64,000 bases of DNA from Anaerolineae bacterium. Its GTDB lineage: Bacteria; Chloroflexota; Anaerolineae; Aggregatilineales; Phototrophicaceae. Under the pieces are notes generated by a model. That model did no database searches. It was not told the origin of the DNA and worked only from the letters and a program-made list of their open reading frames with translations. Shown piece after piece: positions 28,121 to 36,073 of this stretch. Each line of letters begins with the position of its first letter. The stretch's first letter is position 1. The stretch is from assembly GCA_022823165.1 (NCBI GenBank), contig JAJDXR010000070.1, positions 227,706 through 291,705 of the forward strand, given 5' to 3'. The translations under genes and the position numbers were made by a program.

Positions 28121-28145
28121 GGGCGAGCCAAGGCTCGCCCCTACG
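28121..28145. repeat. Short dispersed palindrome (type copy)
   Basis: Perfect inverted repeat GGGCGAGCC-AA-GGCTCGCCC followed by CTAC, between prfB and rel. It is the cleanest member of the palindrome family in this window. Confidence 0.75.
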
Positions 28146-28206
28146 CACTCTCGATACTGAGGAGTGTGTCATTGGCGTGAACCCGCAAAAACAGCGCGAG
28201 CGCGTT

Positions 28207-29319
28207 TTAACCGCTGACTTTGTGCCGCAAGTAGGCTTCGATGAATTCGCCCAGCCGGCCGTCGAGCACGGCAGTCGTATTGCCGATTTCAACGCTGGTG
28301 CGGTGGTCTTTGACCATCTGGTAGGGGTGCAGCACGTAGGAGCGGATCTGATTGCCCCAGCCGGCGTCGACATTTTCGCCTTTCAGCTCGGCCATTTCCG
28401 CTTCTTGTCGGGCGCGCTCCATCTCGAAGAGCCGAGCTCTGAGAATCTGCAGGGCGCGATCGCGATTTTGCGCCTGGCTGCGCTGGTTCTGGCATTGCAC
28501 GACCGTGCCGGTGGGCAGGTGCGTGATGCGCACGGCGGTGTCGTTCTTTTGTACATGCTGGCCGCCGGCGCCGCTGGCGCGATAAGTATCAACGCGGATA
28601 TCGCGGTCTTCGATTTCAATTTCGATATCGCTCTGGATATCCGGCCACAGCTCCACCTTGGCAAAGGATGTATGCCGGCGGCTGGCGCTGTCAAAAGGGC
28701 TGAGGCGGACGAGCCGATGCACACCCTCTTCGCTCTGCAAATAGCCATAGGCGTAATCGCCTTTGACGCTGACGGTAACGCTCTTGATGCCCGCTTCTTC
28801 GCCGTTGCTGCGGTCGATTATCTCGGCTTTATAGCCATTCTGCTCCATCCAGCGCAGGTACATTCGCTCGAGCATTTCCGCCCAGTCCTGCGCGTCGACG
28901 CCGCCGGCGCCCGCGTGAATGGCGAAGATGGCGTCTTCATTGTCGTAATCGCCGGCCAGCATGGCTTGCAGGGACATTGTCTCCACGATTTCGCCCAGTG
29001 CTTCGGTTTCAGCTTCAAGCTCAGCCTGCATATCGGCGTCAGCGATTTCAGCCAGTTCAATGGCGTCGGCGATGCGGTCGGCCAGCGTCCCCCAGCGGTC
29101 GACGGCGGATTTGAGCTTGGCGAGCCGCTGCATCGTCTTTTGGGCCGCGTCCGGATTGTTCCAGAAGTCGCTCTCGCTGGCTTCGCCCTCCAGCGCTTCG
29201 ATGAGCTGGACTTTGCCGGCGATGTCGATGCGCGCCATCAATTCGTCGATTTGCCGCTTGAAGTCGGTAAGCTGGCTGATGATATTGTCCATTGTCGGCG
29301 CGGGGCGATTGCCCGGCAT
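28207..29319 (-). CDS. prfB: Peptide chain release factor 2, without frameshift site
   Basis: 370-residue class I release factor that reads UGA/UAA stop codons and triggers peptidyl-tRNA hydrolysis. The stop-recognition tripeptide SPF is in VRLSPFDSASRRH, and the catalytic GGQ loop is GAGGQHVQKND. RF2 genes commonly need a programmed +1 frameshift near codon 25. Here the corresponding region (ELMARIDIAGKVQL) is read through in one frame with no in-frame UGA, so that autoregulation is absent. The start may be the ATG at 29319, which overlaps the upstream stop as TGATG with GAAAGG before it, or the ATG at 29292, which fits the usual N-terminus. Confidence 0.95.
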   Translation of the reverse strand: MPGNRPAPTMDNIISQLTDFKRQIDELMARIDIAGKVQLIEALEGEASESDFWNNPDAAQKTMQRLAKLKSAVDRWGTLADRIADAIELAEIADADMQAELEAETEALGEIVETMSLQAMLAGDYDNEDAIFAIHAGAGGVDAQDWAEMLERMYLRWMEQNGYKAEIIDRSNGEEAGIKSVTVSVKGDYAYGYLQSEEGVHRLVRLSPFDSASRRHTSFAKVELWPDIQSDIEIEIEDRDIRVDTYRASGAGGQHVQKNDTAVRITHLPTGTVVQCQNQRSQAQNRDRALQILRARLFEMERARQEAEMAELKGENVDAGWGNQIRSYVLHPYQMVKDHRTSVEIGNTTAVLDGRLGEFIEAYLRHKVSG

Positions 29320-30125
29320 CACCTTTCACTGTTGGGGCGGGCCGCGTTTTGCTGGCGGAAGCGCTCGTACATGAATATCGCGCCGCTGACCGATACGTTG
29401 AGCGAGTCGGAAAGGCCGCCGGCCATGGGTATCCGCGCGATTTGGTCCGCCTGGGCCAGCCAGGCGTCTGGAAGTCCCCGGTCTTCCGAACCCAATACGA
29501 TGGCGGTTTTGCCCCGCAAGTCGAGCTCGAAAAGGCTGGCGCCGCCGGCGACCGCCGCTGCGATAATCCGGAAGCCCGTCTGTCTCAAGTAAGCGAGCGC
29601 TTCCTCGCTGCTGAGATTGTAGACATTGTCGCGGAAGCAAGCGCCGGTGCTGCTGCGAATCACGTTGGGATTATAGAGGTCAAGGGCGCTATCGACCAGT
29701 ATGACCGCATCGGTAGCCGCGGCGTCGGCCGTGCGCAGCAAGGCGCCCACATTTCCCGGAACGCCCAAGCCGACGAGCACGGCGACCTGATTGCGCGCCA
29801 AGCGGCCGATTTCAGCCAGACCTTTGGCTGGCTGGCTGTGCATGATGGCCACCATGCCGGCGGGATTCTCGCGATAACTGATACGCTGCATAAGCTGAGG
29901 CGTGACTTGATGAATCTCGATGTCTCTCAGCGCCGGAGCCGCGGCGATTTCCGGGCAATGCAGCAGAAAGTCGATGGAGTAGCCGCAGCGGAGCGCGCGC
30001 CGCAAGTCGCGTTCGTAGTCGATGAGGAAGCGCCGGGCTTGGGCGCGGCCGCGTTTGCTGCGCAGGCGTTTGACCAGCTTGATTTTGCTGTTTTGCTCGC
30101 TGGTAATTTGCAAGGGAGCGGTCAA
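29319..30125 (-). CDS. TrmH/SpoU-family RNA 2'-O-methyltransferase
   Basis: 268-residue SPOUT methyltransferase acting on rRNA or tRNA. The N-terminal substrate-binding domain (KIKLVKRLRSKRGRAQAR ... FLIDYERDL) is followed by the knotted catalytic domain with motif 1 GNVGALLRTADAA, motif 2 IVLGSEDRGLP and motif 3 IPMAGGLSDSLNVSVSGAI. Which nucleoside it modifies cannot be told. Translation is read from TTG at 30125, overlapping the ftsY stop (TTGA), so it is probably coupled to ftsY. Its own stop overlaps the prfB start. The order ftsY-trmH-prfB-rel looks like one transcription unit. Confidence 0.88.
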   Translation of the reverse strand: MTAPLQITSEQNSKIKLVKRLRSKRGRAQARRFLIDYERDLRRALRCGYSIDFLLHCPEIAAAPALRDIEIHQVTPQLMQRISYRENPAGMVAIMHSQPAKGLAEIGRLARNQVAVLVGLGVPGNVGALLRTADAAATDAVILVDSALDLYNPNVIRSSTGACFRDNVYNLSSEEALAYLRQTGFRIIAAAVAGGASLFELDLRGKTAIVLGSEDRGLPDAWLAQADQIARIPMAGGLSDSLNVSVSGAIFMYERFRQQNAARPNSER

Positions 30126-31042
30126 CCTGTCTTGTCATCTTCGTCGTCAAAGAGGCTCTCGACGAAAAATTCCGGCGTAAAAAGCACCAGGTCGTCGACC
30201 CCTTCGCCCAGCCCCAGGTAATGGACGGGCAGACGCAAGTCATGAAAGATGGAGAATACCATGCCGCCTTTGGCTGTGCTGTCCAGCTTGGTGACGATGA
30301 CGCCGCTGACGCCGGCCGATTCCTGGAAGCTCCTGGCTTGCTCGATGGCGTTCTGGCCGGTGGTGCCGTCCAAGACCAGCAAGACTTCATGCGGCGCGCC
30401 TGGCACGACTTTGCCTGAGACCTCGCTGATCTTGGTCAGCTCGCGCATGAGATTGTAGTTGTTTTGCAGTCGGCCGGCGGTGTCGATTAGCAGCACGTCA
30501 TAGCCGCGCGCCTTGGCCGCGACGGTGGCGTCATAGACCACCGCGCCCGGGTCCGAGCCGGGTCGATTGGCGATGACGGGCACATCCACGCGGCTGCCCC
30601 AGGTCTGCAACTGTTCAATGGCGGCTGCGCGAAAAGTATCGCCGGCGGCGATCATCACTTGGCGGCGGGACAAATTTTGCAGGCGATGCGCCAGCTTGGC
30701 GATGGATGTCGTTTTGCCCGATCCATTGACGCCGACCACCAGCACAATAGACAGCTCTCGGCCCGATATGTCCAGAGCGGGCGGGAAATCCAGCAAGCCG
30801 GCCAAGGTCTCTTTGAGCGCGCCTTGCAACTGGCTGGTCTTGGTCATGCCTTCGGAGCGCACACGAGCCTGCAAAGCGTCAATCACTTTTACTGTGGTGT
30901 CGAAACCGACGTCCGCCTGGATCAGCAGCGTTTCCATATCCTCCCAGGTATCCTCGTCAATCTCGGTATTGCCCAGCATCTGCGAGATACGGCCGAAGAA
31001 TGACTGTCGCGTTTTCGAAAGTCCGCGTCGAAAAATCGCCAA
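30122..31042 (-). CDS. ftsY: Signal recognition particle receptor FtsY
   Basis: 306-residue SRP GTPase that docks ribosome-nascent chains to the membrane translocon. The four-helix N domain (LSKTRQSFFGRI ... ADVGFDTTVKVID) precedes the G domain with P-loop GVNGSGKTTS, DTFRAAA, DTAGR and TKLD, ending GLGEGVDDLVLFTPEFF. The long acidic A domain of E. coli is missing, as in many bacteria. The start is TTG at 31042 (product begins AIFRRGLSKTR, like other FtsY proteins), with AGGGGG six bases upstream. An upstream in-frame ATG at 31108 would lie before the likely promoter start site. Confidence 0.95.
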   Translation of the reverse strand: MAIFRRGLSKTRQSFFGRISQMLGNTEIDEDTWEDMETLLIQADVGFDTTVKVIDALQARVRSEGMTKTSQLQGALKETLAGLLDFPPALDISGRELSIVLVVGVNGSGKTTSIAKLAHRLQNLSRRQVMIAAGDTFRAAAIEQLQTWGSRVDVPVIANRPGSDPGAVVYDATVAAKARGYDVLLIDTAGRLQNNYNLMRELTKISEVSGKVVPGAPHEVLLVLDGTTGQNAIEQARSFQESAGVSGVIVTKLDSTAKGGMVFSIFHDLRLPVHYLGLGEGVDDLVLFTPEFFVESLFDDEDDKTG

Positions 31043-31079
31043 GTGAAGCCCCCTGCCTACCGTCCGCTGGCAAGGCGCG

Positions 31080-31108
31080 ATTATACAATCTGGCGACAGG
31101 CTCAACAA
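31080..31108 (-). promoter_or_regulatory. Candidate promoter for ftsY operon
   Basis: On the minus strand TTGTTG (31108-31103) and TATAAT (31085-31080) are separated by 17 bases. The -10 box is perfect and the -35 box is poor. The predicted start near 31073 gives a short leader to the TTG start at 31042. Confidence 0.5.
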
Positions 31109-31114
31109 TGCGCG

Positions 31115-31144
31115 TTCGTGGCGAAAATGATATTGCTGTATAAT
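31115..31144 (+). promoter_or_regulatory. Candidate promoter for the FHA regulator gene
   Basis: A perfect TATAAT at 31139-31144 with a weak TTCGTG at 31115-31120 and 18-base spacing, about 65 bases before the ATG. It diverges from the ftsY promoter. Confidence 0.42.
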
Positions 31145-31208
31145 GGAAGCGGACTGAAGTCAAGCAACGAATCTGCTATCTGCCAGACGAAGAAGGCGAG
31201 TCGTTCTA

Positions 31209-31904
31209 ATGGCCCAAGCAAACGATGAATTCCCGGTCATTGTTTGGCTGGACGGTTCCTTGTCCAACCCGAGTTGGATAGTTGATCGTCCGGAAATGGT
31301 GCTGGGGCGGGACGATGGCTGCGATATTGTGATACCGGTGCGGCAAATATCGCGCCAGCATGTGAGAATCTTGCTGGAAGGCGGCGCCTGCGTCATCGAG
31401 GACATGCGCAGCAAGAACGGCACCTGGGTGAACGGCTACCGCTTGACCGGCATGCGACAATTGGAAGACGGCGATGAAATCCGTATCGCCAAGGATATCC
31501 GCCTGCGCTTTGTGGGCTCGGGGGCGACGGCGCCCTCGACCACCCATGTGCTGCCGGATGTGATTCCCTCCGGCGCCATGACGGGTTTGCGCATGCGCCT
31601 TGATCCGGAATCGCGCGAAGTAGTCATCCGCGGCGAGGCGGTGGATCCGCCTTTGAGCTTGCCGCAGTACCGACTGCTGGAGATGCTATTCGCCAATCAG
31701 GGCGGGGTTTGCAGCCGCCAGGACGTCATGGTCGCGGTCTGGCCCGACGCCATGGGCCAGGGCGTCAGCGAGCAGGCGATTGACGCGCTGGTGCGGCGCT
31801 TGCGAGATCGCCTGGCCGAGTTTGACAGCGAGCATCAGTATATTGTTACCGTGCGCGGCCACGGCTTCCGGCTGGACAATCCCGAGGATGAATCAGCCGA
31901 ATGA
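31209..31904 (+). CDS. FHA domain / winged-helix DNA-binding protein
   Basis: 231-residue predicted regulator. Residues about 10-100 form a phosphothreonine-binding FHA domain with the conserved blocks VLGRDDGCDIVIP, ISRQHVRI and KNGTWVNGYRL. Residues about 125-225 form an OmpR/PhoB-type winged helix: PPLSLPQYRLLEMLFANQGG, SRQDVMVAVWP, DALVRRLRDRL and VRGHGFRL. The combination suggests a transcription factor whose activity responds to Ser/Thr phosphorylation; no kinase gene is nearby. The last four bases overlap the next gene as ATGA, so it is translationally coupled to the HNH protein. Confidence 0.88.
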   Translation: MAQANDEFPVIVWLDGSLSNPSWIVDRPEMVLGRDDGCDIVIPVRQISRQHVRILLEGGACVIEDMRSKNGTWVNGYRLTGMRQLEDGDEIRIAKDIRLRFVGSGATAPSTTHVLPDVIPSGAMTGLRMRLDPESREVVIRGEAVDPPLSLPQYRLLEMLFANQGGVCSRQDVMVAVWPDAMGQGVSEQAIDALVRRLRDRLAEFDSEHQYIVTVRGHGFRLDNPEDESAE

Positions 31905-32371
31905 AGTATCAAGACCAGCTTGATACAACCGCTCTGGAACAGTATGCTTCAGCTTTGAACGCCCGGGCCAAACAAACTCGCGCTGCGGGGCGGCTCAGCG
32001 CTTTTGATTTGCGCGATCGCATTTTGGCGTCCGGGGGCCGCTGCGAATGGTGCGGGACGGGGCTGGTCAATGCCGCCTTTGAGCTGGATCACATCATCAG
32101 CCTAAAGCAGCGCGGCAGCAATACAGCCGAGAATCTGGCGGTGGCCTGCCCTGACTGCAATCGACAGAAGAGTCATAAGCATCCGGCTCGCTTTGCCGCC
32201 GAGATCAGCGTGAATTCGGAGCGCAAGACCGCGCTGGTCGAGCGGATTCTGCAATTTTTCGTCATGGAACCGGTCGAGCAGACATCGCTGTTTGCTGAAT
32301 CCGCGAGCAAGCCGGCATCAAGCGCAGGTAACAGCCGCGATGATTTGGACGAGCCACATTACCGCTGGTGA
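31901..32371 (+). CDS. HNH endonuclease
   Basis: 156-residue predicted nuclease. The zinc-binding, metal-dependent HNH fold is complete: CEWCGTGL, then ELDHIISLKQRGSNTAENL, then CPDCNRQKSHKHP. No intein, intron or DNA-recognition domain is attached. The N-terminal 45 residues are helical, and the tail after residue 125 is Ser/Ala-rich. It starts in an ATGA overlap with the FHA regulator and is followed at 43 bases by the helicase, so the three probably form one operon. Its target is unknown; repair, phage defence or RNA/DNA processing with the helicase are all possible. Confidence 0.82.
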   Translation: MKYQDQLDTTALEQYASALNARAKQTRAAGRLSAFDLRDRILASGGRCEWCGTGLVNAAFELDHIISLKQRGSNTAENLAVACPDCNRQKSHKHPARFAAEISVNSERKTALVERILQFFVMEPVEQTSLFAESASKPASSAGNSRDDLDEPHYRW

Positions 32372-32414
32372 CCACGTTGGCACTTGAAGGTCCAAGCGGC
32401 ACGGGAGCAAGACC

Positions 32415-34538
32415 TTGGACAAAACAATTGAAAAGACGCGCGCTGACCGCGAGCTGCAAGCCGGCGGAGACGTCGACCCCTGGCTGAGCGTCCTGGAACT
32501 TTGCGGCAATCAGCTGCGCGAGAATAGCGGGCGCCAGCGGGCGGATGATCCGGTAGAAAAGCGCGTCTGCTCGCGCAGCTATACGCTGAAACAAGCGGCG
32601 CGTCTGGCCGGCGTCAATCCCGCCACCCTGCGGCAAGCGGCCAAAGAGTTGGCGCTGGACAGCTTCCTCGACCCTCGCGGCAAGATGCGTTTCCCGGTCT
32701 ACAGTTTTAAGCCAACCGCCGCCGATCCCGATCTCCGCGAGATGATCGCCGGCTATGAGCGCCTCCTGACGAGTGAGCTATCCACAGCGCTCGGGATGAA
32801 CAGCCAGCGTCTCAAGCGGCAGTTGAGCGACGCCGGGCTGCCGGTGAAAAACTTGACCTGGCAAGATGTGCGCGGCTGGTGGAATCTGCCGGAGACTTTC
32901 GCGGAATTCAACCAGCTGCTGGACCAAAAGGCGGAAATCACCCCGGATGGCAAGTCCAGGCGCAAGCGCGCCAGCAGGTCGCGGCGTAAACGCCGTCAGG
33001 AAGCCAAGAAAAAGCTGCGCAACCGTCTGATTGACGCCTTCCCCATGTGGCAAAAAGCCTATCGTGAACATCAGCAGCTCTATCTGCATATCGGCGAGCC
33101 GAACAGCGGCAAAACGCATGACGCGCTGCAGGCCTTGAAGGAGGCCGGCTCGGGTTGGTATCTGGCGCCTTTGCGGCTGCTGGCTTATGAGATTTTCGAT
33201 CGGCTGAACGGTGAAGGTGTGGCTTGCAGCCTCTTGACTGGCGAAGAATACATCCCGGTGGAAGGCGCGCGCATCACGGCGGCCACGATCGAAATGTTCA
33301 ACGCGGCTGAGAGCGGCGCCTGCGTCATCGTGGACGAAGCGCAGATGCTGGCCGATGCCGACCGCGGCTGGGCTTGGACGCGCGCGCTGATGGAATCGGC
33401 CGCCCCGGAGATGCACGTCATCGGTCCGCCCACCGCTCGCCGGCTTATCGAGGTGCTGGCCGAAGCCGCGGAAATCCCCTGTGAGCTGGTCGAGCATCAA
33501 CGGCTGGCGCCTATTGCCCTGGCCGAGCGCCCCTTCACGCTGGAAACACTGCCCAGGTCCACGATTCTGGTGGCTTTCTCCCGCCGAGCCGTGCTCGATC
33601 TAAAGATGAAACTCGAGCGGCTGGGCCGGGCGGTGTCGGTGGTCTACGGCAGTTTGCCGCCCGAAGTGCGGCGGCGGCAGGCGGACCGCTTCGCTGCCGG
33701 CGAGACCGAGATTTGTATCGCCACTGACGCGGTCGGCATGGGCTTGAACTTGCCCGCTGATGTCGTCTGTTTCTATGATGTGGAGAAGTTTGACGGCAAG
33801 AACGACCGCCGGCTTTACCCCAGCGAAGTGCGTCAAATCGGCGGACGGGCCGGGCGTTACGGCATGTCGACAACCGGCCTGATTGCCGCGATGAGCGGAC
33901 CCGACCTTGATGTCATTCGCGAGCTCTACGCGCAGGAACCGGCCGAACTGAGCTTCGCGCGCGTGGCGCCTACGGTTGATGACCTGGATCTGATTCCGGG
34001 CAACCTGGCGGAGCAGTTGGCGCAATGGGCTGAGCTGCAATCCATTCCCGAAGCCTTGCGCGCCGTGATTACAACGGCTGACCTGGACGAGCGCATCGAA
34101 TTAGCCAAGATGCTCTCGGACGACGAGGTTCGCCGACTGGGCTTGGCCAGCGCGCTGCAACTGGTTAACGCGCCGACGCGCAAATCCACCCGCATCTACT
34201 GGCAAGATTGCGCCTACATGATCCTGGAAGGCTATCAAATTCCCTTGCCGCCCGCTGCGCCGTCGCCCATTGATGACGGCGGCGATCTGGACGCCACCGA
34301 GTCCTCAATCGCCTGCGCTGACATCTATCTGTGGCTGTCGCGGCGGCGCGAATTCTCGCAATTCTGCGAAGCCCACGCGCAGGTGCGGGAAGAACGGCGC
34401 GAGTGGTCGTTGTCGATCGACGAAGCGCTGCTGCGCCAATTGAATACCGCGCGCCGCTGCCGAGCCTGCGGAGCGCCCTTGCCATCGCGGCATCGCTATC
34501 GGATCTGCGAGAACTGCTTCAGCCGACGCCGCTTTTGA
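32415..34538 (+). CDS. SUV3-like DExH-box RNA/DNA helicase with extra N- and C-terminal modules
   Basis: 707-residue superfamily 2 helicase. The core closely follows mitochondrial SUV3: Walker A GEPNSGKT (227-234), DEAQMLADADRGWAWTRAL (307-325), YGSLPPEVRRRQADRF, ATDAVGMGLNL and QIGGRAGRYG (475-484). Unlike SUV3 it has an N-terminal helix-turn-helix-like segment (YTLKQAARLAGVNPATLR, residues 56-73), a strongly basic linker (about 180-200, RRKRASRSRRKRRQ) and a C-terminal zinc ribbon (CRACGAPLP ... CENC). TTG at 32415 is the start, with GGGAG seven bases upstream. SUV3 degrades RNA with PNPase in mitochondria; bacterial roles are little known. Its place after FHA and HNH genes suggests a regulated nucleic-acid processing unit. 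Confidence 0.85.
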   Translation: MDKTIEKTRADRELQAGGDVDPWLSVLELCGNQLRENSGRQRADDPVEKRVCSRSYTLKQAARLAGVNPATLRQAAKELALDSFLDPRGKMRFPVYSFKPTAADPDLREMIAGYERLLTSELSTALGMNSQRLKRQLSDAGLPVKNLTWQDVRGWWNLPETFAEFNQLLDQKAEITPDGKSRRKRASRSRRKRRQEAKKKLRNRLIDAFPMWQKAYREHQQLYLHIGEPNSGKTHDALQALKEAGSGWYLAPLRLLAYEIFDRLNGEGVACSLLTGEEYIPVEGARITAATIEMFNAAESGACVIVDEAQMLADADRGWAWTRALMESAAPEMHVIGPPTARRLIEVLAEAAEIPCELVEHQRLAPIALAERPFTLETLPRSTILVAFSRRAVLDLKMKLERLGRAVSVVYGSLPPEVRRRQADRFAAGETEICIATDAVGMGLNLPADVVCFYDVEKFDGKNDRRLYPSEVRQIGGRAGRYGMSTTGLIAAMSGPDLDVIRELYAQEPAELSFARVAPTVDDLDLIPGNLAEQLAQWAELQSIPEALRAVITTADLDERIELAKMLSDDEVRRLGLASALQLVNAPTRKSTRIYWQDCAYMILEGYQIPLPPAAPSPIDDGGDLDATESSIACADIYLWLSRRREFSQFCEAHAQVREERREWSLSIDEALLRQLNTARRCRACGAPLPSRHRYRICENCFSRRRF

Positions 34539-34540
34539 GG

Positions 34541-35287
34541 TCACGCTTGGCCGCGATCATCATCGATCCAACCCGGGAATCCCTTTGCTTCCAGCCGATC
34601 AAGCGCGGCGCGGGCGGCGGCCTGGGCTGCTGAGCGTTTGCTGCCGCCACTGCCGCTGGCGATGACGCTGTCGCCCAGCGCCACCTCAACGCGAAATTCT
34701 ATGTCGTGCTCGGGCCCAGCCGTGCCGACTATCTCGTAGTTCGGCGCCATGTTCAGGCGCGCCTGGGTAAGCTCCTGCAATTCGCTGCGAGCGTCGATAT
34801 GCAGTCGCTTGGCGATGGTTTCCTCCAGCAGCTGGAGCATGAAAGGCATGACGGCGTCGACCACGGCATCCAGTCCGCGGTCGATGAATATCGCCCCGAC
34901 CACCGCCTCTAAGCCGCGGCAGAGATTGCTCAGGCGCTCGCGGCCGCCGCTGAGTTCCTCGCCATGTCCAATACGTAAAAACTCCCCCAGCCGGAAGCGC
35001 GCAGCAATCTGCGCCAGCGACTCGGTTCGGACGAGCGCCGCGCGCAATTGCGTCAACTGACCCTCGCTGGCCTCGGGGAAGCGGCGGTAGAGCATATCGG
35101 CAACCACGATATCAATGACGGCATCGCCAAGAAATTCGAGCCGTTCATTGTCGCGGATTTCGTCATCGCCCTCGTATTCATTGACGAATGAGCTGTGGGT
35201 GAGGGCTTGCGTCAGCAGCGCCGGATCCTTGAAGCTGATGCCCAGGATTTTCTCAAAGCTGCCGCCTGTCCTGGCTGACCGGCTCAT
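34541..35287 (-). CDS. rnc: Ribonuclease III
   Basis: 248-residue double-stranded-RNA endonuclease that processes rRNA precursors and other structured RNAs. The nuclease domain carries the signature NERLEFLGD (residues 47-55), which supplies three of the acidic positions. The second metal-binding segment reads LCRGLEAVVGAIFID: Glu127 is kept, but the position of E. coli Asp114 is Arg124. The C-terminal dsRNA-binding domain spans about 168-238 (KRSAAQAAARAALDRL). Activity is still likely because the essential Glu is present, but metal binding may differ. It ends three bases from the convergent helicase gene and is the last of a minus-strand run from yraN. Confidence 0.93.
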   Translation of the reverse strand: MSRSARTGGSFEKILGISFKDPALLTQALTHSSFVNEYEGDDEIRDNERLEFLGDAVIDIVVADMLYRRFPEASEGQLTQLRAALVRTESLAQIAARFRLGEFLRIGHGEELSGGRERLSNLCRGLEAVVGAIFIDRGLDAVVDAVMPFMLQLLEETIAKRLHIDARSELQELTQARLNMAPNYEIVGTAGPEHDIEFRVEVALGDSVIASGSGGSKRSAAQAAARAALDRLEAKGFPGWIDDDRGQA

Positions 35288-35339
35288 GTCGCCTCGTCTG
35301 CTTTTCGGTCGGGGTTCCGCGCGCGCATGGCTCTCGCCG

Positions 35340-36065
35340 CTATTGCGCGTCGCTGGACCTAGGGTGGTAGTCGCCTTCGATCCAGGTTTCGCCGGATTCG
35401 CCGACTTCTTTCTTCCAAACCGGCACGATCTCTTTCAAGCGGTCGATGCCGTAGCGGGCGGCTTCGAAACAGCCATCATCCCGGTGCGGCGAGGAACAGG
35501 CGCAGAGCACCGTGTTGTCGCCGACGCGCAGCCTGCCGATGCGCTGGATGATGGCGATGCCTTCAATCTTGTCCCAGCGCGCGCGAATCTCCTGCGCGAC
35601 CTGCCGCATCTTCGCCAGCGCCATCGCTTCATAGGCTTCGTATTCCAGATATTGCGTGTTGGACAGGTGGCCCGCTTTGGACGTTTGTCCGCGCACCATA
35701 CCCGTGAACATGCAGACGGCGCCGCTGCGCGCAGTCGTGATGGCGGCGATGATCTCGTCGTGATTGATAGGCTCGCTGGGAAGTCGAAATATCTCTGGAC
35801 GCTCGGCGCTAGTGCCGGAACCGCCGCTGACCGGCGGGAAGAACGCCACCTCGGCGCCATCGGCGAAATTGTCGTGGTCGAAGGCGAATTCCTCGTCGAT
35901 GGCGGCCAGCGCAACCGCCAGGTTGTCAGCGGCCGCGGGATAGCGAGCGCTGAGCTCCTGGCGCAACTGCTTGATGCTGGTGACGCCCTCGGCCAGCTCC
36001 AGCGAAAGCGCGCGCGCGCCCACGACATCGCGCAGCGTGGCGAAAAAAAGCACGGTGATTTGCAT
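35340..36065 (-). CDS. moaX: MoaD-MoaE fusion, molybdopterin synthase
   Basis: 241-residue fusion of the two subunits of molybdopterin synthase, which converts cyclic pyranopterin monophosphate to molybdopterin. Residues 1-82 are MoaD (ubiquitin-like; VLFFATLRDVVG ... AFFPPVSGG), with the sulphur-carrying GlyGly at 81-82. Residues about 95-241 are MoaE (GAVCMFTGMVRGQT, YEAYEAMA, PVWKKEVG). In the M. tuberculosis fusion MoaX the protein must be cut after GlyGly for thiocarboxylation; the same would be needed here (inference). It follows moaC by eight bases. The symbol moaX is used by analogy. Confidence 0.93.
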   Translation of the reverse strand: MQITVLFFATLRDVVGARALSLELAEGVTSIKQLRQELSARYPAAADNLAVALAAIDEEFAFDHDNFADGAEVAFFPPVSGGSGTSAERPEIFRLPSEPINHDEIIAAITTARSGAVCMFTGMVRGQTSKAGHLSNTQYLEYEAYEAMALAKMRQVAQEIRARWDKIEGIAIIQRIGRLRVGDNTVLCACSSPHRDDGCFEAARYGIDRLKEIVPVWKKEVGESGETWIEGDYHPRSSDAQ

Positions 36066-36073
36066 GGTGTCCG

